Made by a program: the position numbers and the translations under genes | Notes under the pieces: model-generated | Database searches by the model: none | The model's input: the letters and a program-made list of their open reading frames with translations, nothing else | What the model was told of the DNA's origin: nothing | Shown: positions 24,261-33,034 of the stretch, one piece after another | Layout: each line of letters opens with the position of its first letter | How positions within the stretch are numbered: the stretch's first letter is position 1 | Assembly: GCA_964436825.1 (NCBI GenBank) | Contig: CAYTEO010000010.1 | Location: 1-64,000, forward strand | Source of the DNA: CAYTEO01 sp964436825 | GTDB lineage: Bacteria > Krumholzibacteriota > Krumholzibacteriia > LZORAL124-64-63 | Direction: 5' to 3' | DNA length: 64,000 nt

Positions 24261-26702
24261 CTATTCGACCAGCACCACCCTCCGGCAGACGCTCTCGGTC
24301 CTCCCGTCCGACGCCTCCAGCACGATCCGCAGCAGGTAGGTGCCGCTGGCGCAGGCACGCCCATCCTGGTCGCGTCCGTCCCAGCCCAGGATATGGATGC
24401 CCGGCGGCAGGGCGGCGTCCTCCAGCAGGGAGCGGACGCGGCGGCCGCGGACGTCGAAGACGCCCACCCGGCAGGCGCCGGGAGCCGTGGTGCGGAAGGA
24501 GACCGTGGTCGAGGGGTTGAACGGGTTGGGCCAGGCCAGCGCGTCGCGCAGGAGCGACGGCGGGGCCGCCGCGTCCGGCACCCCGGTGACGATCCCCACG
24601 CCGCCCGTGCCGCCGGCCTCGCGGTAGCGCTCGGCGAACTCGGTCAGGAAGGCCGCGGCGATGGCGTCGTCGTGGAGGATCAGCGTGTTCTCGTCGTTGA
24701 CCGTCTCGGCGCTGTAGCTCCAGTTGTGGCTCCCGGTGACCACCAGCGGGTCGTAGGGGTTGGGGATGTGCGTCATGGCGTCGCAGGTCGTCAGCCGCCC
24801 GTCGACCACCAGGTACTTGTGGTGCAGCAGCACGTCGAGGGAGAGGGCCGTGTCCAGGTGGACGTCCGCGGGCGGGTTCCACGGCGCGAGGGCGCAGGCG
24901 TCGCCGTGCATGGCGAAGTACTCGCTGCCGCCGGTGCAATCCCCCTGGTCCTGGTCGAAGACGCCCAGGACCGGCACCCCGGCGTCGAAGCGCTGGTGCA
25001 TGGCGGCGGCGATGTCGTCGTGGGTGAAGGCCAGGATGGCGAAGGCGAGACTCTGCTCCGCCGAGCCGATGGCCTCGATGATCCGGTCGGTCGTCCCGTC
25101 GCTGGGGCTCATGTACTGCTCGACGCGGATGCCGTTGATGGTGAACTCGTGCGGCGTGTTGTCGATCTTGGCGCTTCCCATGGCGGCCCGGGCGGGGTCG
25201 GGGGTCATGGTGTCGCTGCCCCACATCTCCTCGAACTCGAGGGTGTAGGCCCGGGCCAGGCCGTGGTCCCGGATGGCGATGGCGTTGTTCAGGTCGTCGT
25301 TGCCCGAGACGCTCATGTTGGCGCTGCCGGTCCAGACCCAGTCGTTGGCGGGGTCGGCGTCGCGGGCGTCGATGACGACGAACTTGTTGTGCATGATCCC
25401 GCTGGCGTGGTTGCCGCCGAAGGTGCTGGTGATGTAGGGGACCCCGGCGGCGGCCAGGACGTCGGCGTCGTAGGTGGAGCTGCTGGCGTCGATGATCAGC
25501 CGGACCTCCACGCCGCGGTTGTGGGCGTTGAGCAGGGCGTCGCGCACGTTGTCCAGGCTGAAGCTGTAGAGGGCGCAGTCGATCGAGCTGGTGGCCTGGT
25601 TGATCAGGATGGCCAGCTTGGCCGAGAGGATCTGCCACCACTGGTGATCGGTGAAGCAGCCGGTGTACTGGGTGTCGCCGCTGCCGCTGAAGTAGACGTG
25701 GATCTCGCCCGGGGTGTCGCTGGCCGTCGCCAGGAGCTGGTCGGGACCGTAGCTCGTCCCGCCGGCGTCGGTGGAGCGGACGCGGAAGTGGTAGACGGTG
25801 TTGGGCTGCAGCCCGGTCAGCTGGACCAGGTGCGAGGTCTCCGAGGCGTTCGGGTCGCCGGCCGTCTGGCCGTAGCTCGTGTCCAGGCCGTACTCAACCT
25901 CGCTGCTGCCGGGCAGGGTCGTCTCGAACAGGATGTCGGCCCCGGTGGGGGCGACGTTGCGGACCAGGGCCGGGTCGGGGATGCCCGGACCGCTGCCGGC
26001 GGGGATGACGTCGCCCAGATCCCGCGGCAGCAGCTCGTAGCCGGTGGTATAGGGCGAGGAGGTGTCGTACTGCTTCAGCAGGCCGACCAGGGAGAAGCCG
26101 TCGCCGGGATCGGGGCTGCCGTTCAGCGGCGTGTCCTGGTCGATGTAGACCTTGGCCGTGCCGGTCCCGTCGGTGACGTAGAGGATGGTGTTGCCGGTCG
26201 GGGTCGTGGGCCAGGCGCCGCTGGTGATCGTCAGGTTCGACAGGCGCACCAGGCGGCCCTCGTCGGGCTCGCTGTAGTCGGCCCGGAAGGCACCCGTCAA
26301 CTGGGCGCAGGTCAACGGCAGCGGGGCGGGTGGACCGCCGCTGGCGGGGCCGTGATCGACCAGCGTCGTGTAGCTGGTGCTGGTGCCCAGCTCGGTCATG
26401 CCGTTGTACTGGGCCACCTGGGTCGTCACCGTCACGCTGTCGCCGACGGCCAGGGAGTACTGGGAGGCCGCGCCGGAGAGCCACAGCAGCACCCCGCCGG
26501 TGGCGTCCTGGAGGTAGACCTCCAGGTTGTAGGTGGAGAACAGGCCGCTGGGCGCGGTGACGATCCCGCTGACGGTGACCGTCTGGCCGAGCAGGGTCGG
26601 CACGCCGCTGGCGTCGTTCTGGTGGAGGTCGGCGATGGGAAGGCCCAGCGCGGTGCCGGCGATCCCGAGCGACAGCAGACAGGTGAAGACCATGCGGCGC
26701 AT
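24261..26702 (-). CDS. Secreted phospholipase D-like protein with FlgD-like tail
   Basis: An 813-residue exported protein. Signal peptide 1-20 (MRRMVFTCLLSLGIAGTALG). Two OB-like segments (about 25-235, GQTVTVSGIVTAP and FRADYSEPDEGRLVRL), a fibronectin-III-like domain (about 245-330), and a two-lobed PLD domain with both HxKx4D motifs intact: HNKFVVID followed by TGSANMS, and HHKYLVVD followed by TGSHNWS. The last 90 residues carry AWPNPFNPSTTVSF and the FDVRGRRVRSL tail. PLD folds cleave phosphodiesters (lipid or DNA); the substrate is not evident. The ATG is preceded by AAGGGGGA. Confidence 0.88.
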   Translation of the reverse strand: MRRMVFTCLLSLGIAGTALGLPIADLHQNDASGVPTLLGQTVTVSGIVTAPSGLFSTYNLEVYLQDATGGVLLWLSGAASQYSLAVGDSVTVTTQVAQYNGMTELGTSTSYTTLVDHGPASGGPPAPLPLTCAQLTGAFRADYSEPDEGRLVRLSNLTITSGAWPTTPTGNTILYVTDGTGTAKVYIDQDTPLNGSPDPGDGFSLVGLLKQYDTSSPYTTGYELLPRDLGDVIPAGSGPGIPDPALVRNVAPTGADILFETTLPGSSEVEYGLDTSYGQTAGDPNASETSHLVQLTGLQPNTVYHFRVRSTDAGGTSYGPDQLLATASDTPGEIHVYFSGSGDTQYTGCFTDHQWWQILSAKLAILINQATSSIDCALYSFSLDNVRDALLNAHNRGVEVRLIIDASSSTYDADVLAAAGVPYITSTFGGNHASGIMHNKFVVIDARDADPANDWVWTGSANMSVSGNDDLNNAIAIRDHGLARAYTLEFEEMWGSDTMTPDPARAAMGSAKIDNTPHEFTINGIRVEQYMSPSDGTTDRIIEAIGSAEQSLAFAILAFTHDDIAAAMHQRFDAGVPVLGVFDQDQGDCTGGSEYFAMHGDACALAPWNPPADVHLDTALSLDVLLHHKYLVVDGRLTTCDAMTHIPNPYDPLVVTGSHNWSYSAETVNDENTLILHDDAIAAAFLTEFAERYREAGGTGGVGIVTGVPDAAAPPSLLRDALAWPNPFNPSTTVSFRTTAPGACRVGVFDVRGRRVRSLLEDAALPPGIHILGWDGRDQDGRACASGTYLLRIVLEASDGRTESVCRRVVLVE

Positions 26703-26801
26703 GACGGTATCCCCCTTCGTGGCGCGAGGCGATGGAACGCGGTCCTCGTGGACAAGGATACCACGGATGATGCGTTCGGGGCCACTCTGGTGAGATATCG
26801 A

Positions 26802-26830
26802 GTGACAAGTGGCCCGGCGACGACTAGTTT
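26802..26830 (+). promoter_or_regulatory. Putative promoter of the sulfate adenylyltransferase gene
   Basis: GTGACA (26802-26807) and TAGTTT (26825-26830) are separated by 17 bp, about 48 nt before the ATG. Confidence 0.4.
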
Positions 26831-26878
26831 AGCGGATTGATCCGGATAGAGCCTCCACCCCGAAAGGAACCGAGAAAG

Positions 26879-28117
26879 ATGGCAGACCTGATCCGTCCCC
26901 ATGGCAGCGACCAGCTGCTGCCCCTGCTGCTCGAGGGCGAGGCCCTCGCCGAGGAACTGGCCCGGGCCGAGAGCCTGCCCAAGGTGACCCTCTCCAGCCG
27001 CGAGACCGGCGACCTGATCATGCTTGGCATCGGCGGGTTCACCCCGCTGACCGGCTTCATGGGCAAGGCCGACTGGGAGGGTGTCTGCCGCGACATGACC
27101 CTCGCCAGCGGTGTCTTCTGGCCCGTGCCCATCACCATGAGCGTCGATCAGGAGACGGCCGACTCCCTCGGCGAGGGGGACGAGATCACCCTGCTCAGCG
27201 GCGACACCGGCGAGATCATGGCCACCATGCGGGTCGAGGAGAAGTACGAGATCGACCGGGAGTTCGAGTGCAAGCACGTCTTCGGCACCACGGACACCGA
27301 CCATCCCGGCGTGGCCATGGTCATGAACCAGAAGGCCGTCAACCTGGCCGGCCCGGTGAAGGTGCTGAGCGAGAGCTACTTCCCGCACGAGTTCGCCGGC
27401 CTGTACATGCGCCCGGCCGAGAGCCGCCGCATCTTCGCCGAGCGCGGCTGGAAGACCGTGGCCGCCCTGCAGCTGCGCAACCCCATGCACCGTAGCCACG
27501 AGTACCTGGCCAAGATCGCCATCGAGGTCAGCGACGGGCTGTTCATCCACCAGCTGGTGGGCAAGCTGAAGCCGGGCGACATCCCCGCCGAGGTCCGCGT
27601 CCGCTGCATCGACACCCTGGTGGAGAACTACTTCATCAAGGAGCGCGTCGTCACCGGCGGCTACCCCCTGGACATGCGCTACGCCGGCCCGCGCGAGGGG
27701 CTGCTGCACGGCGTGTTCCGCCAGAACTTCGGCTGCACGCACATGATCATCGGGCGCGACCACGCCGGGGTGGGCAACTACTACGGCCCGTTCGACGCCC
27801 AGAACATCTGGCACGAGATCCCCGCCGGCGCGCTGGAGATCAAGATGCTGCCCATCGACTGGACCTTCTGGTGCTACAAGTGCGGCGGCATGGCCAGCAT
27901 GAAGACCTGTCCCCACGGCAAGGAGGACCGCCTGTTCCTCAGCGGCACCGCCCTGCGCAAGGCGCTGAGCGAGGGCGAGGACGTCCCCGCCGAGTTCTCC
28001 CGCCCCGAGGTGCTGGCCATCCTGCGCGAGTACTACGCCGGCCTGAAGGACGAGGAGAAGGTCAAGGTGGAGCTGCACGACGCGGCCAAGGGGATCGACA
28101 AGCGGTCGGGGAAGTAG
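26879..28117 (+). CDS. sat: Sulfate adenylyltransferase (ATP sulfurylase)
   Basis: A 412-residue enzyme of the single-subunit Sat family, converting ATP and sulfate to APS and pyrophosphate. The QLRNPMHRSHE motif (QxRNPxHxxHE) binds sulfate and ATP, and IGRDHAGVGNYYGPFDAQ is the second nucleotide element. A zinc-type set WCYKCGGMASMKTCPHG lies near residue 333, as in bacterial and archaeal Sat. The start with AAAGGAA upstream was taken (MADLIRPHG). It could feed assimilation or, with an APS kinase not in this window, PAPS for the three sulfotransferases nearby. A hairpin follows at 28149. Confidence 0.95.
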   Translation: MADLIRPHGSDQLLPLLLEGEALAEELARAESLPKVTLSSRETGDLIMLGIGGFTPLTGFMGKADWEGVCRDMTLASGVFWPVPITMSVDQETADSLGEGDEITLLSGDTGEIMATMRVEEKYEIDREFECKHVFGTTDTDHPGVAMVMNQKAVNLAGPVKVLSESYFPHEFAGLYMRPAESRRIFAERGWKTVAALQLRNPMHRSHEYLAKIAIEVSDGLFIHQLVGKLKPGDIPAEVRVRCIDTLVENYFIKERVVTGGYPLDMRYAGPREGLLHGVFRQNFGCTHMIIGRDHAGVGNYYGPFDAQNIWHEIPAGALEIKMLPIDWTFWCYKCGGMASMKTCPHGKEDRLFLSGTALRKALSEGEDVPAEFSRPEVLAILREYYAGLKDEEKVKVELHDAAKGIDKRSGK

Positions 28118-28148
28118 GGACCGGTCTCCCCCTCCGGACACGGCAACC

Positions 28149-28172
28149 GGCGCCGCCCCCGGGGGCGGCGCC
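28149..28172. terminator. GC-rich palindromic hairpin after sat
   Basis: A perfect 24-bp palindrome (GGCGCCGCCCCC and its complement) 31 bp after the sat stop; no T-run follows. Confidence 0.6.
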
Positions 28173-28187
28173 GTCGTCGTGCTCCCC

Positions 28188-28217
28188 TTGCCGCTCGTCC
28201 GCAGGGTGTGCTACAAT
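28188..28217 (+). promoter_or_regulatory. Putative promoter of the zinc-ribbon gene
   Basis: TTGCCG (28188-28193) and TACAAT (28212-28217) are 18 bp apart, with an extended -10 TGC before the box; 45 bp before the ATG. Confidence 0.45.
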
Positions 28218-28261
28218 TTCAGAGTAAAGCAACCATGTGACTATGAGTTCGGAGGCCCGCC

Positions 28262-29092
28262 ATGTCCGACCGCCTGCTGCTCCGCGTCCAGTGCCCCGGC
28301 TGCGGAGTCTCGCTGATGGATCCCCACCGCCTGATCGACCGCCTGCCCGCCATCCGGCTCCGGGGCCGGGCGGGGGAGACGGACGGCACCCTCTGGCTCT
28401 CCGCCCTGTACGGCAGCCACGCGGTGGAGGTGGATTTCTCCCTCCCCGCCGCGGGGATCGTGACCCTGGCCTGTCCCCACTGTGACGACGAGCTGGCGCA
28501 CCCCTTCACCTGCGACAGCTGCGGCGCCCCCATGGCGGCCCTGGACGTGGTGGGCGGCGGCCGGGTGCACGTCTGCACGCGCCTGGGCTGCCACCGGCAC
28601 TTCCTGGAGATCAGCGATCCCGCCCGCGAGGTCAGCACCCTCTGCCGAACCACCACCGCCGGCGCCCAGGAGGCGGCCGATGCGGGGGAACGTGTGGAGC
28701 TGGCCACCGGCACCTTCCTGGCCACCTACTGCCCCCACTGCCGGGTCAGCCTGATCCGGGAGGAAGACCTGGTGTTCGAGGTCCAGGGCCCGGCCGGTGA
28801 CTGGGGCGAGCTGGTCCTCAGCCCCTACCTCAACGTCTTCACCCACGAGTCCACCGTGGACATCCCCGCCAGCCGCGAGGTGCAGGACCTGCGCTGTCCC
28901 CACTGTCACCACTCCCTGGTGGAGCCGGAGCTTCGCTGCGACACCTGCGGCGCCCACGTGGCCGCCGTCATGGTGCTGGCCATGCGCAAGCTGATCACCT
29001 TCTACATCTGCCTGCGCGAGGGGTGCCACTGGCACGGCATCTCCGTGGAGGACACGCAGCTGATCTCCCTGGAGGCCAGCGCCGAGTGGTGA
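28262..29092 (+). CDS. Duplicated zinc-ribbon protein of unknown function
   Basis: A 276-residue cytoplasmic-looking protein I cannot name. It is an internal duplication: each half (about 1-125 and 150-270) runs CPxCxVSL, an extended beta stretch, CPHC, then CxxCGA, then CxxxGCHxH. The visible cysteine pairs (CPGC, CPHC, CDSC, CTRLGC in half one; CPHC, CPHC, CDTC, CLREGC in half two) would hold about four zinc ions. No enzyme motif or DNA-binding helix is evident. Stand-alone gene with its own promoter between sat and superoxide dismutase. It might be a zinc-ribbon adaptor or RNA-binding factor, which is only a guess. Confidence 0.85.
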   Translation: MSDRLLLRVQCPGCGVSLMDPHRLIDRLPAIRLRGRAGETDGTLWLSALYGSHAVEVDFSLPAAGIVTLACPHCDDELAHPFTCDSCGAPMAALDVVGGGRVHVCTRLGCHRHFLEISDPAREVSTLCRTTTAGAQEAADAGERVELATGTFLATYCPHCRVSLIREEDLVFEVQGPAGDWGELVLSPYLNVFTHESTVDIPASREVQDLRCPHCHHSLVEPELRCDTCGAHVAAVMVLAMRKLITFYICLREGCHWHGISVEDTQLISLEASAEW

Positions 29093-29151
29093 ACCGCGTC
29101 CCTGCCCGGGAGTGCCCCGATGAGGTAGCGCTCCGACGCCATCGTTGCTAG

Positions 29152-29222
29152 CATGAGCGGGCAGCGGCCGACGGCGGGTCGTCGGGACCCGGTTGGCCGT
29201 GGTTTGCGGCACATGAGCGGGC
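29152..29222. repeat. 11-bp direct repeat upstream of superoxide dismutase
   Basis: CATGAGCGGGC occurs at 29152-29162 and at 29212-29222, exactly 60 bp apart, both in the 167-bp region before the sod gene. Confidence 0.5.
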
Positions 29223-29259
29223 CGCGCCTCATCTGTTCAGCCCCAGCAAGGAGACGGAC

Positions 29260-29844
29260 ATGGCCTTCGAGTTGCCCGAGCTACCCTACCCCAAGGATGC
29301 CCTTGAACCTCATATCTCCGCCGAGACGCTGACCTACCACCACGGCAAGCACCACGCCGCCTACGTGAACAACCTGAACAAGCTGATCGCCGGCACCGAG
29401 TTCGAGTCGATGCCCCTGGAGGAGATCATCGCCAAGGCGCCGGCCGGCGGGATCTTCAACAACGCGGCCCAGACCTGGAACCACACGTTCTACTTCGAGG
29501 GCATGGGTCCCGACGGCGGCGGCGCTCCCGCCGGCGATCTGGCCGAGGCCATCGCCCGCGACTTCGGCTCGTTCGCGGCCTTCCAGGAGGAGTTCAGCAA
29601 GGCGGCGGCCGGAAACTTCGGCAGCGGCTGGACCTGGCTCGCCCGCAATCCCGACGGCAAGCTGGAGATCGTCAACACCAGCAACGCCGGTACCCTGGCC
29701 GTCGGCGACCAGAAGCCGCTGCTGACCCTCGATGTCTGGGAGCACGCCTACTACATCGACACGCGCAACGCCCGTCCCAAGTACATCGAGAACTGGTGGC
29801 ACGTCGTGGACTGGAACGTCGTGGCGCGGCGCTTCGCCGGCTGA
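29260..29844 (+). CDS. sodB: Superoxide dismutase, Fe/Mn family (probably iron)
   Basis: A 194-residue cytoplasmic superoxide dismutase. Metal ligands are His27 (YHHGKHHAAYV), His75 (TWNHTFYFEG), Asp158 and His162 (LDVWEHAYYID). The AAGNFGSGWTWL stretch is typical of the Fe-type enzyme. AAGGAG lies 7 nt before the ATG. The upstream region holds an 11-bp direct repeat; a strong hairpin lies at 29871. Removes superoxide to peroxide and oxygen. Confidence 0.96.
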   Translation: MAFELPELPYPKDALEPHISAETLTYHHGKHHAAYVNNLNKLIAGTEFESMPLEEIIAKAPAGGIFNNAAQTWNHTFYFEGMGPDGGGAPAGDLAEAIARDFGSFAAFQEEFSKAAAGNFGSGWTWLARNPDGKLEIVNTSNAGTLAVGDQKPLLTLDVWEHAYYIDTRNARPKYIENWWHVVDWNVVARRFAG

Positions 29845-29870
29845 GGCGGCCAGTGACGGGGAACGCAAGA

Positions 29871-29894
29871 GGGGGCGGCCAGCCGGCCGCCCCC
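29871..29894. terminator. Hairpin terminator between sodB and convergent gene
   Basis: A perfect 10-bp stem, GGGGGCGGCC with GGCCGCCCCC, and an AGCC loop. Confidence 0.7.
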
Positions 29895-29915
29895 TGCTGG
29901 TGCCGTGTCACGCGG

Positions 29916-30746
29916 TCAGTGGAGTCGCTTGATGCCCTGGACGATCAGGGCCAGCTCGTCCATCCCGTAGTTGGCGGCCGCGTCGTTGGCGGCGGTGACG
30001 CGCAGGGTGTAGCCGCTCTTCTTGCCGGGGGTTCCCTCGGGCAGGGTCAGCTTGCCGCCGAAGATGCCCGTCTTGCCCGTCCACGGCATCTCACAGCTGT
30101 CCACGACCTCGCCCCGGTGCAGCAGCTCGGCGCGGACGACGTAGTCCTGCGGCAGCCAGAACTTCCGGTCCGGCGTGATGGGGCAGGTGCACAGGAGCTT
30201 CACCTCCGCCGAGATGTCCAGCTCGCTGCCGCTGAACAGGCGCTGGGCCGGGGTGGGGGTCAGGATCGAGACGATCAGTCCCTGCAGTTCCAGGACGATC
30301 CCGTCGCCGGTGATGTCGTGGCCGGGCAGGACCAGGAGCGTCTTCTCGGCGCGGGCGACGGCCTGCTCGTGGCCCAACGGCGCCGCGGCGGCGACGGTGA
30401 CCCAGGTGGGATCGGTCAGCGCCAGGCGGGCCGTGAAGACGGCCGCGCCGTCGGTCGTGTAGAGGGACTCGCCGCGGACATGGGGCCGGGCCATGATCAG
30501 GTCCGTCGAGCCGGTGCCGCCCCACTGGACCCCGCGGGCCAGGACCTCCCCGGTGCGGGCGTCGCGGACGACGACCTCGGCCCCGCCGGCGTCGTCGCCG
30601 ATGAGCTTGGCGTCGTGGGCCACGACGTGGACGGTCAGCAGGGTCGGGACCGGCTCGGCGGACCGGGCCAGGGTGGCGGTCGTCAGGGCCAGCAGCAGCG
30701 GCAGCAGCAGGGCGGCGCCCAGGCGCAGGAGGAAGCGGTGCGACAC
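29916..30746 (-). CDS. Secreted protein of unknown function (cupredoxin/iron-uptake-like beta protein)
   Basis: A 276-residue exported protein. The GTG start was chosen because it has GGGAG upstream and gives a signal peptide (SHRFLLRLGAALLLPLLLAL, cleaved near ARSAEP). The mature protein is beta-rich: TVHVVAHDAKLIGDDAGGAEVVVRD style strands, then a second half beginning near IVSILTPTPAQRLFSGSELDIS with CTCP and DSCEMPW, which could form a disulfide. The ending GYTLRVTAANDAAANYGMDE suggests an Ig-like fold. I do not recognise the family. Divergent from the sulfotransferase gene; promoter at 30791-30819. Confidence 0.75.
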   Translation of the reverse strand: MSHRFLLRLGAALLLPLLLALTTATLARSAEPVPTLLTVHVVAHDAKLIGDDAGGAEVVVRDARTGEVLARGVQWGGTGSTDLIMARPHVRGESLYTTDGAAVFTARLALTDPTWVTVAAAAPLGHEQAVARAEKTLLVLPGHDITGDGIVLELQGLIVSILTPTPAQRLFSGSELDISAEVKLLCTCPITPDRKFWLPQDYVVRAELLHRGEVVDSCEMPWTGKTGIFGGKLTLPEGTPGKKSGYTLRVTAANDAAANYGMDELALIVQGIKRLH

Positions 30747-30790
30747 GGTCGTTCTCCCTGTTTCGAGACGGGCTGTTCGGAATCCGGAAC

Positions 30791-30819
30791 AAGATAGTAT
30801 GGGGAGCTGGTCCCGCCAA
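30791..30819 (-). promoter_or_regulatory. Putative promoter for the secreted gene at 30746
   Basis: On the minus strand TTGGCG (30814-30819) and TATCTT (30791-30796) are separated by 17 bp. Confidence 0.5.
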
Positions 30820-30872
30820 GGGGATCGACCGCGGCAGGAAGGCGTCGTGGGCATGTCGCTCACAACATCGTC

Positions 30873-30901
30873 ATGACAGGTCGATCCCGCGGGGTTATAA
30901 T
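30873..30901 (+). promoter_or_regulatory. Near-consensus sigma-70 promoter for a sulfotransferase
   Basis: ATGACA (30873-30878, 5 of 6) and a perfect TATAAT (30896-30901) are separated by 17 bp, 50 bp before the ATG. Confidence 0.7.
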
Positions 30902-30951
30902 CGTGCGAACGCTCGCCTGCGACATCGTGTCAGACAGCCTTTCGAGGTGCC

Positions 30952-31788
30952 ATGCTGGGATTCATTCACATCGCCAAGACCGGAGGGCAGACGATCCAGA
31001 CGATGCTCTCCAGTGCCCACGGGCCCGGCCACTGCGAAGCCGTCAGCTGGCGTCGCCCCGAGACCACGGTCGGCGCGGGACAGCGGTTTGTCGTGCCCAA
31101 GTACGATGTCGACGACTTCCGGCGGCTCCTGCGTCTCTGCCCCCGGGCCAAGAGCATCTCGGGCCATCCGGTGACGCTGTGGGGGGGGCTGCACGAGGTC
31201 GTGCCGTCGGTCCGCTACTTCTGCCTCGTCCGTGATCCCATCAAGCGCGGCGCCTCCCACTACCAGTTCCATCTCAACACCGAGTCGCCCGATCTCACCT
31301 GGGAAGAGTGGGTGGCCTGGCCGGTGCACCACAATCACCAGGTGAAGATGCTGTCCAGGAGCGGCAGGGTGGCCGACGCGATCGAGGCCATCCGCAGGCA
31401 CGACGTGTTCGTGGGGTTGACAGAGCGTTTCGACGAGTCGCTCGTCATGTTGCGGAAGTTCGTCGCCCCGGACCTCAATATCGCCTACCGCCGCACGAAC
31501 ACGGCGGCATCCAACGAGGTGGCCCGGCGTGTCCTGGACGATCCCCGCGCCAGGGAGGACATGGAGAGGATCTACGCCGAGGACAGCGAACTCTACGCCT
31601 TCGTCAAGGAGGAGCTGTACCCGGAGTACCGTCGCCGGTACGGCCCCGGGCTCGAGGAGGATGTCGCGGCATTCCAGCGGGAGCGGGAACGGCGGTTCAA
31701 CCACCTGAACGTCCGGCTCCACGATGCCTACCGCAAGCTCTACGTGAGGCCGGCGGCCCGCCTGTTGACCCGGAGATTCAGCCTGTGA
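30952..31788 (+). CDS. Sulfotransferase family protein (heparan-sulfotransferase-like)
   Basis: A 278-residue PAPS-dependent sulfotransferase. The N-terminal FIHIAKTGGQTIQ (5'-phosphosulfate loop, Lys9-Thr14) resembles the sulfotransferase-2 family, which starts FxHxxKTGGTS. The 3'-phosphate element is CLVRDPIKRGASHY, followed by the GLTERFDESL stretch common in this family. No signal or membrane helix, so it acts in the cytoplasm, perhaps on a lipid or saccharide. A near-perfect promoter precedes it. Convergent with the SpmA/B gene (16-bp gap). Acceptor unknown. Confidence 0.85.
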   Translation: MLGFIHIAKTGGQTIQTMLSSAHGPGHCEAVSWRRPETTVGAGQRFVVPKYDVDDFRRLLRLCPRAKSISGHPVTLWGGLHEVVPSVRYFCLVRDPIKRGASHYQFHLNTESPDLTWEEWVAWPVHHNHQVKMLSRSGRVADAIEAIRRHDVFVGLTERFDESLVMLRKFVAPDLNIAYRRTNTAASNEVARRVLDDPRAREDMERIYAEDSELYAFVKEELYPEYRRRYGPGLEEDVAAFQRERERRFNHLNVRLHDAYRKLYVRPAARLLTRRFSL

Positions 31789-31804
31789 GCGGGGCGACCG
31801 CCGC

Positions 31805-33034
31805 TCAGCCGAAGAAGAGGTAGGCCACCAGGATCGCCGCCGCCAGCCCTGCCGCGTCGGCGGCCAGGCCGCAGGCGACGGCGTGGCGGGTCCGCCGGAT
31901 CCCGACGCTGCCGAAGTAGACGGCCAGGACGTAGAAGGTCGTCTCGGTGCTCCCCTGCATGATGCTGGTCAGCCGGCCGACGAAGGAGTCGGCGCCGAAG
32001 GTCCGCATCGCCTCGACCATCATCCCGCGCGCGCCGCTGCCGCTGAGCGGCTTCATCAGGGCGGTCGGCACCGCGTCGATCCAGCGGCCGTCCACGCCGG
32101 CGACGGCCGCGACGGCCCGCGCCCCGTCCAGGGCCAGGTCCAGCGCCCCGCTGGCGCGCAGGACGGCGATCCCCGCCAGCATCCCCACCAGGTAGGGGAT
32201 GATTCCCACGGCGACGCCGAATCCCTCCTTCGCGCCCTCGACGAAGGTCTCGTAGACCGGCACCCGCCGGCGCGCCGCCGCGCCGATGAAGGCGACGATG
32301 ACGGTCATCAGCAGCAGGTTGGCCACCAGCGCGGAGCGGGCCTGGAGGGCCGCCTGGTCCATCCCGGCCAGCCACCACACCAGTCCGCCCACCAGCAGGG
32401 TCGCCCCGCCCAGCCAGGCGACGATGACCGGATCGGTCAGCCGGCGCCGCTGGACGGCTGCGGTCACGAGCAGGCCGACCATCGTGCTGCAGAAGGTGGC
32501 GATCAGGATCGGCAGGAAGACGTCGGTGGGGCTGGCCGCGCCGAGCTGGGCCCGGTAGGTGAAGATCGTCACCGGCAGCAGGGTCACCGAGGAGGTGTTG
32601 ATGACCAGGAAGAGGATCTGGTCGTCGCTGGCGGTGGTCGGGGCTGGGTTCAGCTCCTGCAGCTCCCGCATCGCCTTCAGGCCCAGGGGGGTGGCGGCGT
32701 TGTCCAGCCCCAGGACGTTGGCGGCCATGTTCATGACGATCGAGCCGGCTGCCGGGTGCCCGGCGGGAATCGAGGGAAACAGCCGGCGCAGCAGCGGTCC
32801 GAACAGGCGGGCCAGCAGGTCCACGGCCCCGCCCCGCTCGCCCAGGCGCATGAAGCCCAGCCAGAGGCACATGACCCCTGTCAGTCCCAGGGCGATCTCG
32901 AAGCCGGTCCTGGCGGCGTCGAACAGGGCGTCGACCATCGCCTGGAAGACGTCGGGCCTGCCGAGAAGGGCCGCCTGGACCAGTCCCGCGGCCATGGCAA
33001 CGAGGAAGAAGGCTGTCCAGATCCGGCCGAGCAT
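31805..33034 (-). CDS. Fused spore-maturation-like membrane protein (SpmA-SpmB)
   Basis: A 409-residue integral membrane protein joining the two nucleoside-recognition/Gate domains that are separate SpmA and SpmB in Bacillus. The SpmA-like half includes MNMAANVLGLDNAATPLGLKAM-type sequence (here MNMAANVLGLDNAATPLG) and INTSSVTLLP; the SpmB-like half (about 245-409) includes GFGVAVGIIPYLVGMLAGI, LMKPLSGSGARGMM and QGSTETTFYVLAVYFG. The transport role is undefined; the name is historical and does not imply sporulation here. Its ATG overlaps the preceding sulfotransferase stop by one base (TGATG). Confidence 0.9.
   Translation of the reverse strand: MLGRIWTAFFLVAMAAGLVQAALLGRPDVFQAMVDALFDAARTGFEIALGLTGVMCLWLGFMRLGERGGAVDLLARLFGPLLRRLFPSIPAGHPAAGSIVMNMAANVLGLDNAATPLGLKAMRELQELNPAPTTASDDQILFLVINTSSVTLLPVTIFTYRAQLGAASPTDVFLPILIATFCSTMVGLLVTAAVQRRRLTDPVIVAWLGGATLLVGGLVWWLAGMDQAALQARSALVANLLLMTVIVAFIGAAARRRVPVYETFVEGAKEGFGVAVGIIPYLVGMLAGIAVLRASGALDLALDGARAVAAVAGVDGRWIDAVPTALMKPLSGSGARGMMVEAMRTFGADSFVGRLTSIMQGSTETTFYVLAVYFGSVGIRRTRHAVACGLAADAAGLAAAILVAYLFFG

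Noticed and set aside
24393..26840. 815-codon plus-strand frame
   Set aside because: Shadow of the phospholipase D-like gene.
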